Shown: piece by piece, positions 5,626-6,312 of the stretch
Layout of the letters: each line of letters begins with the position of its first letter
Numbering within the stretch: the first letter of the stretch is position 1
Notes under the pieces: model-generated
What the model was told of the DNA's origin: nothing
Database searches by the model: none
What the model saw: only the letters and a program-made list of their open reading frames with translations
Position numbers and translations under genes: made by a program
Assembly (NCBI GenBank): GCA_012800805.1
Contig: JAAZIO010000006.1
Location: 1-6,312 of the forward strand
Length of the DNA: 6,312 nucleotides
Direction of reading: 5' to 3'
DNA from: Clostridiales bacterium
GTDB taxonomy: Bacteria > Bacillota > Clostridia > Christensenellales > CAG-917

Positions 5626-6312
5626 TTATAGTTTCTTTGTTTCAATTTCTTCGCTCGCTCGGGCAAGGAAGTCTTCAAGGGTCATTTGGCCAAGGTCGCC
5701 TTCGCTGCGGTGGCGAACAGCTACCACATCTTGCTCCGCCTCCCTGTCGCCGATAATCAGCATATATGGCAATTTTTCAAGCTGAGCTTCACGGATTTTC
5801 TTTCCGATTTTCTCGCTTCTTGTATCAATGTCACACCTTATGCCTTTTCTTCTTAAAATAGCGGCAACCTCTTTTACTTTATCCGCGGTTCTGTCGGTAA
5901 GGGAGAGCACTCTTACCTGAATCGGAGACAGCCAAAGCGGGAATGCGCCCGCGTATTTTTCGATAAGCATGGCAAGGGTGCGTTCATAGCAGCCGATTGA
6001 ACTGCGGTGAATGATTATGGGATTGACTTTTTCACCGCTTTCATCAACATATACCATATCAAAGCGCTTAGCTAAAGCAAAGTCAATCTGAACGGTAAAG
6101 AGCGTATCCTCTTTGCCGTGCACGTTTTTTGACTGCACGTCAAGTTTCGGCCCGTAGAACGCGGCCTCGCCCCAAGCCTCGGTATATTCGATGCCGAGCT
6201 CGTCTAAAATATCGTTCATAGCGCTTTCGGTTTCGTTCCAGTCTTCGGCGGTTCCGATATATTTGTCTTTGTTGCTTGGGTCCCATCTTGAGAAACGATA
6301 GGATATGCTGTC
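5626..6312 (-). CDS. thrS: Threonyl-tRNA synthetase, C-terminal part
   Basis: The visible 228 residues are the end of the class II enzyme that charges tRNA-Thr; the TGS, editing and first part of the catalytic domain lie beyond the right edge. The frame is open to base 6312, where it reads YRFSRWDPSNKDKYIG, and continues through GEAAFYGPKLDVQ and the IDFALAKRFD strand. Motif 3 is HRSSIGCYERT: its His (visible residue 102) corresponds to a zinc-ligand His of E. coli ThrRS and the Arg of the ER pair (111) to the ATP-binding Arg. The anticodon-binding domain starts at LSPIQVRVLSLTD and includes REAQLEKLPYMLIIGDREAE near the end. The GCYERT form replaces the more common GSMERF; I recall it from many Clostridia. 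A strong terminator follows 5 nt after the stop. Any T-box leader would be outside the window. Confidence 0.97.
   Translation of the reverse strand, partial: DSISYRFSRWDPSNKDKYIGTAEDWNETESAMNDILDELGIEYTEAWGEAAFYGPKLDVQSKNVHGKEDTLFTVQIDFALAKRFDMVYVDESGEKVNPIIIHRSSIGCYERTLAMLIEKYAGAFPLWLSPIQVRVLSLTDRTADKVKEVAAILRRKGIRCDIDTRSEKIGKKIREAQLEKLPYMLIIGDREAEQDVVAVRHRSEGDLGQMTLEDFLARASEEIETKKL

Noticed and set aside
1..6312. Search for CRISPR, insertion sequence, phage, toxin-antitoxin or tRNA/rRNA genes
   Set aside because: No regularly spaced repeats, transposase, terminal inverted repeats, or tRNA-like cloverleaf were seen; all coding space is taken by core housekeeping genes.

Overview
This is a housekeeping stretch of a bacterial chromosome. 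All eight supported genes lie on the minus strand, so they read from right to left. Several things point to a low-to-middle GC Firmicute, most likely an uncultured member of the Clostridia: strong AGGAGG-type ribosome binding sites, a clean sigma-A promoter, the order thrS / infC-rpmI-rplT / TrmH-type methyltransferase / yebC, and a terminator-type leader in front of infC. I cannot name the genus.

Layout in the direction of transcription. (1) 6312-5626 is the 3' part of thrS (threonyl-tRNA synthetase), closed by a strong intrinsic terminator at 5599-5620. (2) 5598-5143 is an AT-rich gap with no convincing gene. It holds one odd purine-rich, palindrome-bearing block at about 5241-5311. (3) A sigma-A promoter (5142-5114) starts a leader of about 124 nt with an antiterminator/terminator pair. 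This is the expected arrangement for autogenous control by ribosomal protein bL20. (4) infC, rpmI and rplT follow with gaps of 15 and 17 nt. infC must start at an AUU codon. (5) A hairpin at 3849-3873 lies between rplT and the next gene. (6) A second, tightly packed series follows: a SpoU/TrmH-family RNA methyltransferase, yebC, proA and a NifS/IscS-type cysteine desulfurase that runs off the left edge. Gaps between these genes are 11, 1 and 2 nt.

Functionally the window is about translation: tRNA charging, initiation factor IF3, two large-subunit proteins, an RNA methyltransferase and a YebC-family translation factor. To this are joined one proline-biosynthesis enzyme (without proB beside it) and one sulfur-mobilising enzyme that may supply tRNA thiolation or Fe-S assembly.

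I found no defence system, mobile element, CRISPR array or clearly new system. The parts most worth a second look are regulatory: the infC leader, the AUU start, the terminator-like hairpin in front of a gene with no visible ribosome binding site, and the unexplained block inside the thrS-infC gap.
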